Shown: one piece after another, positions 7,906-17,333 of the stretch | How positions within the stretch are numbered: position 1 is the stretch's first letter | How the letters are laid out: each line of letters starts with the position of its first letter | Translations under genes and position numbers: made by a program | Notes under the pieces: model-generated | Told to the model about the DNA's origin: nothing | Seen by the model: the letters and a program-made list of their open reading frames with translations, nothing else | Database searches by the model: none | From: HGM04593 sp045660825 | GTDB taxonomy: Bacteria > Bacteroidota > Bacteroidia > Bacteroidales > Bacteroidaceae | Length of the DNA stretch: 64,000 nt | Assembly (NCBI GenBank): GCA_045660825.1 | Contig: JAZREN010000046.1 | Span: forward strand, 6,207 to 70,206 | Direction: 5' to 3'

Positions 7906-8218
7906 AAGATAGAACGAAAACAATAAGAATATAAGACAACTGATTAAGGGTAAAAACTACAGCAACTAAAATTCAAGATTTACCCACACTTTTTTGCTAC
8001 TGAACCGTTTTTTATTTATCACTCAAACCACTAGAATACAAATGAGTGACTTTGCTTGGTTATATCGATTTATATCCTTTTGTGGTATTTATTCTTTGTT
8101 GAAAGATATTTACATATATCGTTCAGGATAATAGCTCGGAAAAACGGCGTTGCTTACGGTGTTGGCTGTCATGTAAAATTTATGCGCGCATAGTTATTAT
8201 ATATATAGCGATTTTTTG

Positions 8219-8226
8219 TATCTTTG
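8219..8226 (+). promoter_or_regulatory. -7 promoter box TATCTTTG for lepA
   Basis: An exact TAnnTTTG box in an AT-rich stretch, 53 bases before the lepA ATG. Confidence 0.75.
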
Positions 8227-8279
8227 CATCTAAATTTGCCGAAAAGGCTTTTATTCATCGAAAAAAACAATTGACATAT

Positions 8280-10061
8280 ATGGAGAAAATCAGAAATTTT
8301 TGCATTATTGCTCACATCGACCATGGCAAATCGACCTTGGCCGACCGTCTGCTTGAGACAACAAAGACCATAAACGTTACCGAGGGACAGATGCTCGACA
8401 ATATGGACCTCGAAAAGGAGCGTGGTATTACCATCAAGAGCCACGCGATACAGATGGAGTATATGTACAAGGGCGAGAAATATATTCTCAACCTCATTGA
8501 TACTCCGGGACACGTGGACTTCTCGTACGAGGTTTCACGTTCAATTGCTGCCTGTGAGGGTGCATTGCTTGTTGTGGATGCCACACAGGGTGTTCAGGCG
8601 CAGACAATTTCTAACCTCTACATGGCTGTTGACCACGGATTGGAGATTATCCCTGTGGTGAACAAGTGCGATATGATTAATGCAATGCCCGAGGAAGTGA
8701 AGGATGAAATCATCGATCTCATCGGTTGTGATAGGGAAGACATCATTGAGGCTTCGGGCAAGACCGGCCTTGGTGTCGAGGATATCCTTGCCGCAGTCGT
8801 AGAGCGCATTCCTGCACCTGTGGGCGACGAGGAGGCTCCATTGCAGGCTCTTATTTTTGACTCTGTATTCAACTCGTTCCGCGGTATCATCGCATATTTC
8901 AAGATAACCAACGGTGTTCTGCGCAAGGGTGACAAGGTGAAGTTCTTCAATACCGGCAAGGAGTACGATGCCGACGAAATCGGCGTACTCAAGATGGACC
9001 TTTGTCCACGTCAGGAGTTGCGTACGGGCGATGTGGGTTACATCATCTCCGGTATCAAGACATCTCGTGAGGTTAAGGTGGGTGATACAATTACACACAT
9101 TGCACGTCCATGTACTGCAGCTATTGCCGGTTTTGAGGAGGTGAAGCCTATGGTCTTTGCCGGTGTATACCCAATTGATGCCGAGGATTATGAGGATTTG
9201 CGTGCTTCGCTTGAGAAATTGCAGCTCAACGATGCATCGCTCACTTTTTCTCCCGAGTCGTCGGCAGCTCTTGGCTTCGGTTTCCGTTGCGGCTTCCTTG
9301 GTCTTTTGCACATGGAAATTGTTCAGGAGCGTCTTGACCGCGAGTTCGATATGAGTGTCATCACTACAGTGCCTAACGTATCGTACATGGTGTACGACAA
9401 GCAGGGCGAGGTGAAGGAGGTACACAACCCTGGCGGAATGCCAGACCAGACACTTATTGACCACATTGAGGAACCATATATCAATGCAAGCATCATTACA
9501 CGTGCCGAGTACATCGGTCCAATCATGACACTCTGTCTTTCAAAGCGTGGCGAGTTGCTCAAGCAGGAGTTTATCACCGGTAATCGCGTGGATATACGCT
9601 TCTTGTTGCCGCTTGGCGAAATAGTCATCGATTTCTATGACAAACTCAAGAGTATTTCAAAGGGTTATGCATCGTTCGACTATCACCCTGCAGGTTTCAG
9701 GACATCAAAGCTCATCAAGCTCGACATCCTGCTCAACGGTGAACCGGTAGATGCACTTTCAACACTTACACACGTTGACAACGCCTATGGCCTTGGCCGA
9801 CAGATGTGTGAGAAATTGCGCGACCTCATCCCAAGACAACAGTTCGACATTGCCCTTCAGGCTGCCATTGGTACAAAGATTATTGCCCGCGAGACAATCA
9901 AGCAGGTGCGTAAAGACGTTACCGCAAAGTGTTATGGTGGTGACGTCTCACGTAAGCGCAAGTTGCTTGAAAAGCAGAAGAAGGGTAAGAAACGTATGAA
10001 GCAGATTGGTAACGTCGAGGTTCCACAGAAAGCGTTCCTTGCAGTGCTCAAACTCGACTAA
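8280..10061 (+). CDS. lepA: Elongation factor 4 (LepA)
   Basis: A 593-residue translational GTPase. G1 is AHIDHGKST near the N-terminus, followed by the switch region RGITIKSHA, G3 DTPGHVDF and G4 NKCD. EF-G-like domains II, III and V follow, then the LepA-specific basic C-terminal domain (KRKLLEKQKKGKKRMK). EF4 promotes back-translocation or ribosome assembly under stress. The frame opens at a TTG at 8271, but ATG at 8280 (MEKIRNFCII) is the family start. It leads a block with ftsY and rimO. Confidence 0.95.
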   Translation: MEKIRNFCIIAHIDHGKSTLADRLLETTKTINVTEGQMLDNMDLEKERGITIKSHAIQMEYMYKGEKYILNLIDTPGHVDFSYEVSRSIAACEGALLVVDATQGVQAQTISNLYMAVDHGLEIIPVVNKCDMINAMPEEVKDEIIDLIGCDREDIIEASGKTGLGVEDILAAVVERIPAPVGDEEAPLQALIFDSVFNSFRGIIAYFKITNGVLRKGDKVKFFNTGKEYDADEIGVLKMDLCPRQELRTGDVGYIISGIKTSREVKVGDTITHIARPCTAAIAGFEEVKPMVFAGVYPIDAEDYEDLRASLEKLQLNDASLTFSPESSAALGFGFRCGFLGLLHMEIVQERLDREFDMSVITTVPNVSYMVYDKQGEVKEVHNPGGMPDQTLIDHIEEPYINASIITRAEYIGPIMTLCLSKRGELLKQEFITGNRVDIRFLLPLGEIVIDFYDKLKSISKGYASFDYHPAGFRTSKLIKLDILLNGEPVDALSTLTHVDNAYGLGRQMCEKLRDLIPRQQFDIALQAAIGTKIIARETIKQVRKDVTAKCYGGDVSRKRKLLEKQKKGKKRMKQIGNVEVPQKAFLAVLKLD

Positions 10062-10123
10062 TTGATGTATGGTAAACGGTTGCTGTGTGCAGCCATTTGA
10101 TTTGAAACGATATTTTAGAGAAT

Positions 10124-11077
10124 ATGGGAATATTCAGTTTTTTCAGTAGAGAAAAGAAGGAGGTCCTCGATCAGGGACTCTCAAAGACAAAGCAAAGTGT
10201 TTTCAGCAAGATTGCCCGTGCCATTGCCGGCAAGAGCGAGATTGATGATGAGGTGCTCGATAACCTCGAGGAGGTACTCGTGACATCGGATGTCGGTGTA
10301 GAGACAACGCTGAAGATTATTGACCGCGTGCAGAAACGTGCCGCGCGCGACAAATTCATGAATACAAACGAACTCAACAAATTGCTTAAGGACGAGATAG
10401 CACAGTTGTTGATGGAGAACAACACCGAGGATGGCGGCACTTTCGACATCCCTACAACACCTGGCGCTCCATACGTGATTATGGTTGTAGGTGTCAACGG
10501 TGTGGGCAAGACCACTACAATCGGTAAACTTGCACATCAGTACAAGAAGGCCGGCAAGAAGGTTTACCTTGGTGCTGCCGACACATTCCGTGCAGCTGCA
10601 GTTGAGCAGCTTGTAGAGTGGGGACACCGTGCCGATGTACCTGTCATCAAGCAGGGTATGGGTGCCGACCCCGCATCTGTGGCATTTGACACACTCTCAT
10701 CGGCTGTTGCCAACGGTGCCGATGTGGTAATCATTGATACCGCTGGCCGTCTGCACAACAAGGTGGGTTTGATGAATGAGCTCACAAAGATAAAGAACGT
10801 GATGCAGAAGGTTGTTCCGGGTGCTCCAAACGATGTAATGCTTGTGCTTGACGGCTCAACAGGACAGAATGCCTTTGAGCAGGCGAAGCAATTTACCAAG
10901 GCAACCGAGGTTACATCACTTGCCATCACAAAACTCGATGGTACAGCAAAGGGTGGTGTGGTCATCGGTATCAGCGACCAGTTCAAGATTCCTGTAAAGT
11001 ACATCGGTCTTGGCGAGGGTATCGACCATTTGCAGATTTTCAACCGCGAGGAGTTCGTTGATTCATTATTCGGATAA
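10124..11077 (+). CDS. ftsY: Signal recognition particle receptor FtsY
   Basis: A 317-residue SRP-family GTPase. The NG domain shows G1 GVNGVGKTTTIGKLA, the DTAGR motif (DTAGRLHN) and TKLDGTAKGG. The N-terminal acidic A domain of proteobacterial FtsY is absent and only a short amphipathic start (FSFFSREKKE) remains, which is usual for Bacteroidota. It docks ribosome-SRP complexes at the membrane for SecYEG delivery. It lies between lepA and rimO with the same orientation; a repeat element sits in the gap before rimO. Confidence 0.95.
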   Translation: MGIFSFFSREKKEVLDQGLSKTKQSVFSKIARAIAGKSEIDDEVLDNLEEVLVTSDVGVETTLKIIDRVQKRAARDKFMNTNELNKLLKDEIAQLLMENNTEDGGTFDIPTTPGAPYVIMVVGVNGVGKTTTIGKLAHQYKKAGKKVYLGAADTFRAAAVEQLVEWGHRADVPVIKQGMGADPASVAFDTLSSAVANGADVVIIDTAGRLHNKVGLMNELTKIKNVMQKVVPGAPNDVMLVLDGSTGQNAFEQAKQFTKATEVTSLAITKLDGTAKGGVVIGISDQFKIPVKYIGLGEGIDHLQIFNREEFVDSLFG

Positions 11078-11193
11078 GAAACTGTTTGAATTTATTTCCT
11101 TGAAATTTTTATAGAACTTTTTTAGAGTGTTTTTTCATTTTTAAAAGGCGCATAGTGACTATGTAACTGTGAAAAATGGAAAAACAGGCAACA

Positions 11194-11252
11194 AAGCCGC
11201 AGGTAAGCGAGCGCAAAGAAAGTTTACTTGCTTTGCCGAGCGAGAGCGGGTT
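11194..11252. repeat. Compound hairpin, family 2, copy 3
   Basis: The inner stem is GCAAAG / CTTTGC (11213-11218 with 11231-11236), and the outer stem AAGCCGC / GCGGGTT has one mismatch. The linkers GTAAGCGAG (left) and CGAGCGAGAG (right) match the two copies near 7.6 kb. It lies in the 259-base gap between ftsY and rimO. Confidence 0.6.
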
Positions 11253-11336
11253 CGTGAAAACAAAGGGCATAAAAAGACAAGCGCCTTTTGCGGATAATGT
11301 AAATAATATTTTTGAAAGAAATTTAAACAGTTTCTA

Positions 11337-12641
11337 ATGATGAAAAAGAACCGTGTAGATGTCATTACAATGGGTTGCTCAAAGAATCTTGTCGATTCGG
11401 AGCACCTCATGCGCCAACTTCAGGAGTGTGGCTATGAAGTGACCCACGACAGTGAGGAACCTTGTGGCGAGATTGCCGTGATAAACACATGTGGTTTCAT
11501 TGGCGATGCAAAGCAGGAGTCAATAAACATGATTCTCGAGTTCTGCCAGCGCAAGGAAGAGGGTGATTTGAAAAAGCTGTATGTCATGGGTTGCCTCTCC
11601 GAGCGTTACCTCGACGAGTTGCGCGAGGAGATTTCACAGGTAGACAAGTTCTACGGCAAATTCAACTGGACAGAACTGCTCAACGACCTCAAACAGCAAT
11701 ATCGCGAGGAACTGGCACAGGAACGCGTTTTGACAACCCCCGGGCACTACGCATATATCAAGATTTCCGAAGGTTGCAACCGCCGTTGTGCATATTGTGC
11801 GATACCAATCATAACCGGTGTGCACAAATCGCGTCCCATTGAGGAGATTGTTGACGAGGTTCGTGGATTGGTGGCAAAGGGCGTGAAGGAGTTCCAGATA
11901 ATAGCACAGGAACTTACATTCTACGGCGTTGACCTTTACAAGAAACAGAGCATAGCCCAGCTTGTTGAGCGTATCTCGGATGTCGAGGGCGTGGAGTGGA
12001 TACGTCTGCACTATGCCTATCCCACAAATTTTCCCTATGACCTGTTGCGTGTGATGCGCGAGAGGGACAATGTGTGCAAGTATCTTGACATTGCATTACA
12101 GCATGTGAGCACAAAGGTCTTGAAGAAGATGCACCGCAACGTTACCAAAGAAGATACTTATGCCCTTGTTGAGAGAATGCGTCAGGAGGTGCCCGGAATC
12201 TGTCTGCGCACCACAATGATGGTTGGCTTCCCCGGTGAGGGCGAAAAGGAGTTCGAGGAACTCATGGACTTTGTAAAATGGGCGAGGTTTGACCGTCTTG
12301 GCGCTTTTGCCTATTGCGAGGAAGAGGGTACATTCGCGGCTGAAAATTACCGCGACAGCATCTCCAAGAAAAAGAAACAGGAGCGTCTTGACCGTTTGAT
12401 GGAGGTGCAGCAACGTATCTCCACACGTCTTAACGAGGCGAAGACAGGCAATGTTTATAAGACCGTCATTGACAGGGTTGAGGGCGACTATTACATAGGC
12501 CGTACCGAGTTTGACTCGCCCGATGTAGATACCGAGGTACTTATTAATGTAAATGAAGGAGAGTTGCTCGTCGGCAATTTCTACAATGTGCGCATAACCG
12601 ATGCCACTGAATTTGATCTGATGGGTACTGTTGAGAAATAA
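11337..12641 (+). CDS. rimO: Ribosomal protein S12 methylthiotransferase RimO
   Basis: A 434-residue methylthiotransferase. The N-terminal UPF0004 domain starts VITMGCSKNLVDSE and carries the cysteines of the auxiliary 4Fe-4S cluster (about residues 12, 48 and 82). The radical SAM core carries CNRRCAYCAIP (CxxxCxxC), and a TRAM domain ends the protein. RimO adds a methylthio group to an aspartate of ribosomal protein S12. The GCSKN and ISEGCNRRCAYC motifs separate it from the tRNA-modifying MiaB. It ends 14 bases before the HU gene, suggesting cotranscription. Confidence 0.95.
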   Translation: MMKKNRVDVITMGCSKNLVDSEHLMRQLQECGYEVTHDSEEPCGEIAVINTCGFIGDAKQESINMILEFCQRKEEGDLKKLYVMGCLSERYLDELREEISQVDKFYGKFNWTELLNDLKQQYREELAQERVLTTPGHYAYIKISEGCNRRCAYCAIPIITGVHKSRPIEEIVDEVRGLVAKGVKEFQIIAQELTFYGVDLYKKQSIAQLVERISDVEGVEWIRLHYAYPTNFPYDLLRVMRERDNVCKYLDIALQHVSTKVLKKMHRNVTKEDTYALVERMRQEVPGICLRTTMMVGFPGEGEKEFEELMDFVKWARFDRLGAFAYCEEEGTFAAENYRDSISKKKKQERLDRLMEVQQRISTRLNEAKTGNVYKTVIDRVEGDYYIGRTEFDSPDVDTEVLINVNEGELLVGNFYNVRITDATEFDLMGTVEK

Positions 12642-12655
12642 ATAACTATCAAATT

Positions 12656-12928
12656 ATGAACAATAAGGAATTTATCACCGGATTGGCGAAGAAATGCGGC
12701 ATCTCTATTGCCGATGCAAGCGCGAATGTCGATGCACTTGTGGGGCTGATGACAGAGTGCCTGAAGGAGAATGACCAGATTAACGTTTCGGGCTTCGGTA
12801 TTCTGGAGGCCAAAATGCGCAACGAAAGATTGTCTGTGAATCCAAAGACAGGCCAACGTTTTCTAGTACCACCCAAGATTGTGCCTGTATTCAAGCCAAG
12901 CAACAAACTCAAGGATAAATTCAAATAA
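12656..12928 (+). CDS. HU-family DNA-binding protein
   Basis: A 90-residue protein with the full HU/IHF fold: two N-terminal helices and a beta-arm region with the proline turn (SVNPKTGQRFLVPPKIVPVFKPS). HU dimers bend and compact DNA. It sits between rimO and a larger HU-domain membrane protein, 18 bases apart, so the two HU domains may be made together and could pair. Confidence 0.9.
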   Translation: MNNKEFITGLAKKCGISIADASANVDALVGLMTECLKENDQINVSGFGILEAKMRNERLSVNPKTGQRFLVPPKIVPVFKPSNKLKDKFK

Positions 12929-12946
12929 AACAATGGAGATAGAGCT

Positions 12947-14194
12947 ATGGATGCAAAATTGAACCAGTCCGATTTGATTTCGCTGTTGGCGAAAGGGGGG
13001 AATATCTCTGTTGCCAAAGCCGAACTGTTTACAAAGAATTTCTTCGAACTCATTATTGAGGGCTTGGAGAAAGATGGCATAGTCAAGATCAATGGTCTTG
13101 GCACATTCAAGATAACCGATGTCGCAAGCCGCGGCAGCGTCAATGTCAACACGGGAGAGAAAATTGAGATAAAAGGACATAGAAAACTCTCCTTTACTCC
13201 GGCCGATGCATTGAGGGATATTGTGAATCAACCTTTTGCTATGTTTGAGCCCGTAGAGGTTGACGACAGTTACCAACCCGAAACAGTAGAAGAGACAGAA
13301 AATGACGATGCCGTAGACACAGCAGAATCTGTAGTAAATGCAGACGAAACTGTTGAGGTTGTTGAAATTGAAGCAGAACAGCCCCAACTGAACGATGAGA
13401 ATACAGAGACTGAAAGCACAGCAACTGAAGAAAGCGTCGAAACTGCCCTTGAAGAAGAAACTGAAGATGCAGAAACTGTTGTTGAAGAGTCGGTTTCTCC
13501 TGAGGTCGAAGAACAGACCGTTGACGAAGAACCTTCAGTCGAGGAAGAACCCAAAGAGGAGAGTGCTCAGGAGAATAATCCTGATGTGCCGGTCAAGAAT
13601 CACGAACCAGTTGTTACAAAGAAAAAGAACAACTGGAAATTTGTTGTGTTTGCGTTGATTGGATTTGCTGTGGGCTTTGTGGCTGTGAAGATGATGGAAC
13701 GTAACCACACTGCCGATGTCGACAATACTGTCGTTGCAAATGTAGAAACTGTCGTAGCCGTATCGGAGACTGAACCTGTAGAGAATACACCGGTGGCTAC
13801 AGATTCCATTGCTGTTGTTGCCAGTGACACTATTGCAGTTGAGGAGAATCCTGTTGACAGCACAGCTGTTGCCGGTGTCGCCGGCATGGAACAGCCCGAG
13901 GTGGCTGAACCGGTGGCTCTCGAGGAGGAACTCTACACCTTTGTAATGGTTGAAGAACTGGCAGCGACACCTCTCAAGGATATCACACTTGCCGACACTT
14001 TGCTCTATGTTGCCGATGGCGAACTAACCCGCCACAAAGTTGCAGCAAATGAGACTTTGACAAAGATTGCAAGAACCTATTACGGTGACAAGAAATTGTG
14101 GCCATACATTGTAAAGTTCAACAACATGCGTAACCCCAACGGCTTGGGATACGGTATGGAGATTGGCATTCCACGCTTGCTACCAAGGAAATGA
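12947..14194 (+). CDS. HU domain - membrane segment - LysM protein
   Basis: A 415-residue protein in three parts. Residues 1-90 are an HU/IHF-like DNA-binding domain (LGTFKITDVASRGSVNVNTG). Residues 100-220 are a long acidic, low-complexity Glu/Val/Thr stretch, followed by a basic KKKNNWK and one membrane helix (about 226-245). Residues 360-413 are a LysM-type domain (HKVAANETLTKIARTYYG ... GMEIGIP). This predicts a cytoplasmic DNA-binding end and a periplasmic peptidoglycan-binding end. Orientation and function are inferred; the family is known in Bacteroidales but poorly characterised. Confidence 0.85.
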   Translation: MDAKLNQSDLISLLAKGGNISVAKAELFTKNFFELIIEGLEKDGIVKINGLGTFKITDVASRGSVNVNTGEKIEIKGHRKLSFTPADALRDIVNQPFAMFEPVEVDDSYQPETVEETENDDAVDTAESVVNADETVEVVEIEAEQPQLNDENTETESTATEESVETALEEETEDAETVVEESVSPEVEEQTVDEEPSVEEEPKEESAQENNPDVPVKNHEPVVTKKKNNWKFVVFALIGFAVGFVAVKMMERNHTADVDNTVVANVETVVAVSETEPVENTPVATDSIAVVASDTIAVEENPVDSTAVAGVAGMEQPEVAEPVALEEELYTFVMVEELAATPLKDITLADTLLYVADGELTRHKVAANETLTKIARTYYGDKKLWPYIVKFNNMRNPNGLGYGMEIGIPRLLPRK

Positions 14195-14278
14195 CCGCAT
14201 AACGTTAAAGTTTGTTTAAAGCTAACAGTGCTTAATTCTATTTTAATGAATTTAACATAATAGCAACTTTTGTGGTTG

Positions 14279-14286
14279 TAATTTTG
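14279..14286 (+). promoter_or_regulatory. -7 promoter box TAATTTTG for the moxR-bat operon
   Basis: It matches TAnnTTTG and lies 35 bases before the moxR start, in an AT-rich gap with no other candidate. Confidence 0.6.
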
Positions 14287-14321
14287 TCCAACAATAAAAC
14301 TAAAACTTACTATATATAATT

Positions 14322-15317
14322 ATGAGTACTACAATTGACATTCGTGAATTGAATGAGAAAATAGAAAGTCAGAGTGCCTTTGTAACCAATCTGCAGACCG
14401 GCATGAGCCAGGTCATTGTGGGACAGAAACACCTTGTGGAGTCCCTGTTGATTGGTTTGCTTGCCGATGGACACATTTTGCTCGAGGGTCTTCCCGGTCT
14501 GGCAAAGACACTTGCCATAAAGACATTGTCCGAGCTCATTGAAGCCGATTTCAGCCGCATACAGTTTACACCCGACCTTTTGCCTGCCGATGTTGTGGGT
14601 ACAATGGTATATAGCCAGAAGAGCGAGTCTTTCAATGTAAAGCAAGGTCCGGTGTTTGCGAACTTCGTGTTGGCCGATGAGATCAACCGTGCTCCCGCAA
14701 AGGTGCAGAGTGCTTTGCTCGAGGCCATGCAGGAGCGTCAGGTTACAATTGGCAAGCAGACATTCAAACTGCCCGAGCCTTTCCTTGTAATGGCAACACA
14801 GAACCCAATTGAGCAGGAGGGAACATATCCGTTGCCCGAGGCACAGGTCGACCGTTTTATGCTCAAGGTGGTAATCGGTTACCCCGAATTGTCCGAGGAA
14901 AAACGCATCATCCGTCAGAATATCACAGGCGAGAAGGTTGAGGTAAAGCCATTGCTCAAGCCTGCCGACATTGTCGAGGCACGCAAAGTTGTGCGTCAGG
15001 TATATATCGATGAGAAGATTGAGCAGTACATAGCCGACATTGTCTTTGCCACACGTTTCCCCGACAAGTATGGTATGAAGGAGATGAAGGACTACATTTC
15101 GTTCGGTGCTTCTCCACGTGCATCAATCAACCTGGCACTCGCTTCACGTGCTTATGCTTTCATCAAGCGTCGTGGCTATGTGGTTCCCGAGGACGTGCGC
15201 GCTGTGGCACACGATGTCCTCCGTCACCGCATTGGTTTGAGCTATGAGGCAGAGGCAAACAACCTAACAACCGACGAGATTGTAAGCCGTATCCTTAACA
15301 GTGTCGAGGTACCCTAA
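14322..15317 (+). CDS. MoxR-family AAA+ ATPase
   Basis: A 331-residue AAA+ ATPase. Walker A is GLPGLAKT, Walker B is LADEINRAPAK, sensor 1 is MATQNPIEQEGTYPLPEAQ, and a C-terminal lid follows. MoxR ATPases act as chaperones that mature or regulate von Willebrand factor A proteins encoded alongside. It is the first gene of an operon of seven further genes (DUF58, a membrane protein, BatA, BatB, BatC, BatD, BatE), all in the same direction with gaps under 50 bases. Confidence 0.95.
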   Translation: MSTTIDIRELNEKIESQSAFVTNLQTGMSQVIVGQKHLVESLLIGLLADGHILLEGLPGLAKTLAIKTLSELIEADFSRIQFTPDLLPADVVGTMVYSQKSESFNVKQGPVFANFVLADEINRAPAKVQSALLEAMQERQVTIGKQTFKLPEPFLVMATQNPIEQEGTYPLPEAQVDRFMLKVVIGYPELSEEKRIIRQNITGEKVEVKPLLKPADIVEARKVVRQVYIDEKIEQYIADIVFATRFPDKYGMKEMKDYISFGASPRASINLALASRAYAFIKRRGYVVPEDVRAVAHDVLRHRIGLSYEAEANNLTTDEIVSRILNSVEVP

Positions 15318-15340
15318 CCAAGATTCCGTTCCATTAAGAC

Positions 15341-16210
15341 ATGGAGACAAGCGAACTCATAAAGAAAGTGCGCAAGATTGAGATAAAGACGCGAGGTCTT
15401 TCTCATAACATCTTTGCCGGACAGTACCACTCGGCATTCAAAGGGCGTGGTATGTCGTTCAGCGAGGTGCGCGATTATCAGTATGGCGACGACGTTCGCG
15501 ATATTGACTGGAATGTTACGGCCCGTTTCAACAAACCTTTCATCAAGGTCTTTGAAGAGGAACGTGAACTTACTGTGATGCTTCTTGTCGACCTTTCGGA
15601 TAGCCTTGATTTCGGTACTGCCACACGTACAAAACGCGAAATGCTTGCCGAAATTGCTGCAACAATCGCCTTTGCCGCAATACAGAACAATGATAAGATT
15701 GGCGTCATATTCTTTACAGACAGGATTGAGAAGTTCATTCCGCCACAGAAAGGCCGCAAGCATATCCTTTATATAATAAGGGAACTGCTCAACATTGAGC
15801 CTGCAAGCAAGAGAACCGACATAAAGGTTCCTTTGGAGTTCCTCACGAATGCCTTGAAAAAGAAATGTACCGCATTCATGCTCAGTGACTTCATATGCAC
15901 TACCGATTACCGCAATGCAATGACTATTGCCAACCGCAAGCACGATTTGGTAGCCATTCAGGTATATGACCGTCGTCTGGCCGAACTGCCCGACATCGGA
16001 CTTGTCAGGGTACGTGACGCCGAGAGTGGCGAGGAAATTTATATTGATACCTCGTCAAAGAAGGTGCGCGAGGCACAACACACATGGTGGCGCAACCAAA
16101 GCGAAACCCTTAAGGATACATTGCAGCGAAGCCGCGTGGATTCTGTCTCAGTGCGTACCGACCAAGACTACGTAAAAGCCTTGCTAGCCCTTTTTGCACA
16201 ACGCAGTTGA
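15341..16210 (+). CDS. DUF58 protein with VWA-like domain
   Basis: A 289-residue cytosolic protein of the DUF58 family. The N-terminal conserved block has GRGMSFSEVRDYQYGDDVRDIDW, broken here only by normal variation, and the VWA-like part keeps a metal-site motif DLSDS in LLVDLSDSL. DUF58 proteins are standard partners of MoxR ATPases. It starts 23 bases after moxR and ends 28 bases before the next start. Confidence 0.9.
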   Translation: METSELIKKVRKIEIKTRGLSHNIFAGQYHSAFKGRGMSFSEVRDYQYGDDVRDIDWNVTARFNKPFIKVFEEERELTVMLLVDLSDSLDFGTATRTKREMLAEIAATIAFAAIQNNDKIGVIFFTDRIEKFIPPQKGRKHILYIIRELLNIEPASKRTDIKVPLEFLTNALKKKCTAFMLSDFICTTDYRNAMTIANRKHDLVAIQVYDRRLAELPDIGLVRVRDAESGEEIYIDTSSKKVREAQHTWWRNQSETLKDTLQRSRVDSVSVRTDQDYVKALLALFAQRS

Positions 16211-16238
16211 GCATAACGCATTCAAAGTACAACAACCG

Positions 16239-17321
16239 ATGAAGAGAATATTCAGATATATAACTGCACTGCTTCTCGTCTTTATGGCATTGCCCGTAAA
16301 GTCGCAGAACGTCATGTTCAATGCCTTTTTCGACTCGCTGTATACCGATACAAAGGAGATGCGCATCGGTGAGCATGCAAAGTTCATCCTTGAACTCAAT
16401 GTCGACAGCGGCTACAACGTGGAGTTGCAGGTGCCCGAAAAACTGACAGCCGACATTGAGGTGCTCGAGAAGAAAGATTACAAGAGTACCGATACACAAG
16501 GGCGCGAGACATACAGGAGCGAGTGTGTAATAACCTCCTTTATTGACTCTGCCCAGGTCATACCACCAGTGTTGGCAACAGTCAACAACGATGTCTATTA
16601 CACCAACGCCACCAATCTCATTGTAAACACCGTGCCCATTGACACTACAGACCTCAAGAACATTAAAGGGTTCAGGCCGGTGTGGAATGTCAATCTCACC
16701 TGGGAGGAATACCGTGACACAGTACACCTGTCGTTCCTGCTGCTGGTATTTGTTGCACTCCTTGTTTGGATAATTGTCAGACTTATAAACAACAAGCCTG
16801 TAATACGCATTGTAAAGATCAAACCACGTGAACCATCGCATTTTACAGCGTTGCACAAGATTGACGAGATAAAGGGTGACGATACATTGGTTGGCGATGG
16901 AAGTGCCAAAGACTATTATACACGCCTCACCGATACGTTGCGCGAGTACATGCATAACCGCTACAAGTTCAATGCGGCCGAGATGACCACAGATGAAATC
17001 ATTGAGAATCTTCTGCGTTTCAATGACAAGGAGGCCATCAATGAAGTAAAGGAGATACTGCAGGTTGCCGACTTGGTCAAGTTTGCCAAGATGGTTCCGT
17101 CGCAGAACGAGAATGCACGCAACATGCTCAATGCAATAGAATTTGTCAATGCGACAAAGGACGTCGAAGAGGAAAATCTCAAACCGGTTGAGCAAAAGAT
17201 AGTGAATGAGCGTTCGCGAAGTGAAAAATATATCCTCATAGCATCTATAGCAATAGTCTTTTCAGCGGTGGTAGCCGTTTCGGCGCTCCTGATCATTGAC
17301 CTTGGCAACATGCTCGGCTAA
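16239..17321 (+). CDS. Bat-operon membrane protein (BatD/DUF4381-like)
   Basis: A 360-residue protein with a signal peptide (MKRIFRYITALLLVFMALP), a periplasmic beta-rich domain (about 25-170), one membrane helix (about 178-198, LLLVFVALLVWIIV) and a cytoplasmic helical part, then a second hydrophobic segment at the C-terminus. Its place between the DUF58 gene and batA is constant in Bacteroidota. The open frame extends to a TTG at 16194 inside the DUF58 gene; ATG at 16239, which begins a proper signal peptide, is preferred. Its exact role is unknown. Confidence 0.75.
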   Translation: MKRIFRYITALLLVFMALPVKSQNVMFNAFFDSLYTDTKEMRIGEHAKFILELNVDSGYNVELQVPEKLTADIEVLEKKDYKSTDTQGRETYRSECVITSFIDSAQVIPPVLATVNNDVYYTNATNLIVNTVPIDTTDLKNIKGFRPVWNVNLTWEEYRDTVHLSFLLLVFVALLVWIIVRLINNKPVIRIVKIKPREPSHFTALHKIDEIKGDDTLVGDGSAKDYYTRLTDTLREYMHNRYKFNAAEMTTDEIIENLLRFNDKEAINEVKEILQVADLVKFAKMVPSQNENARNMLNAIEFVNATKDVEEENLKPVEQKIVNERSRSEKYILIASIAIVFSAVVAVSALLIIDLGNMLG

Positions 17322-17333
17322 AAGTTTTTGAAT

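Larger units (their letters stand above)
6985..8218. other. Gene-free stretch filled with hairpin repeats
   Basis: No credible coding frame was found on either strand; the short open frames lack start context and known domains. The stretch carries at least six inverted-repeat structures: a simple hairpin, two family-1 and two family-2 compound hairpins, and a longer nested element at 7358-7480. Each is listed separately. The last 250 bases are AT-rich leader leading to the lepA promoter. Confidence 0.7.

Noticed and set aside
8541..9464. 307-codon open frame antisense to lepA
   Set aside because: It lies wholly inside the strongly conserved lepA gene, has no promoter or family resemblance and is rich in His, Cys and Leu, as expected of a mirror frame of a biased coding strand.
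16110..17195. 361-codon open frame antisense to the DUF58 and Bat-operon genes
   Set aside because: It opposes two well-supported genes and has no recognisable domain or start signal.
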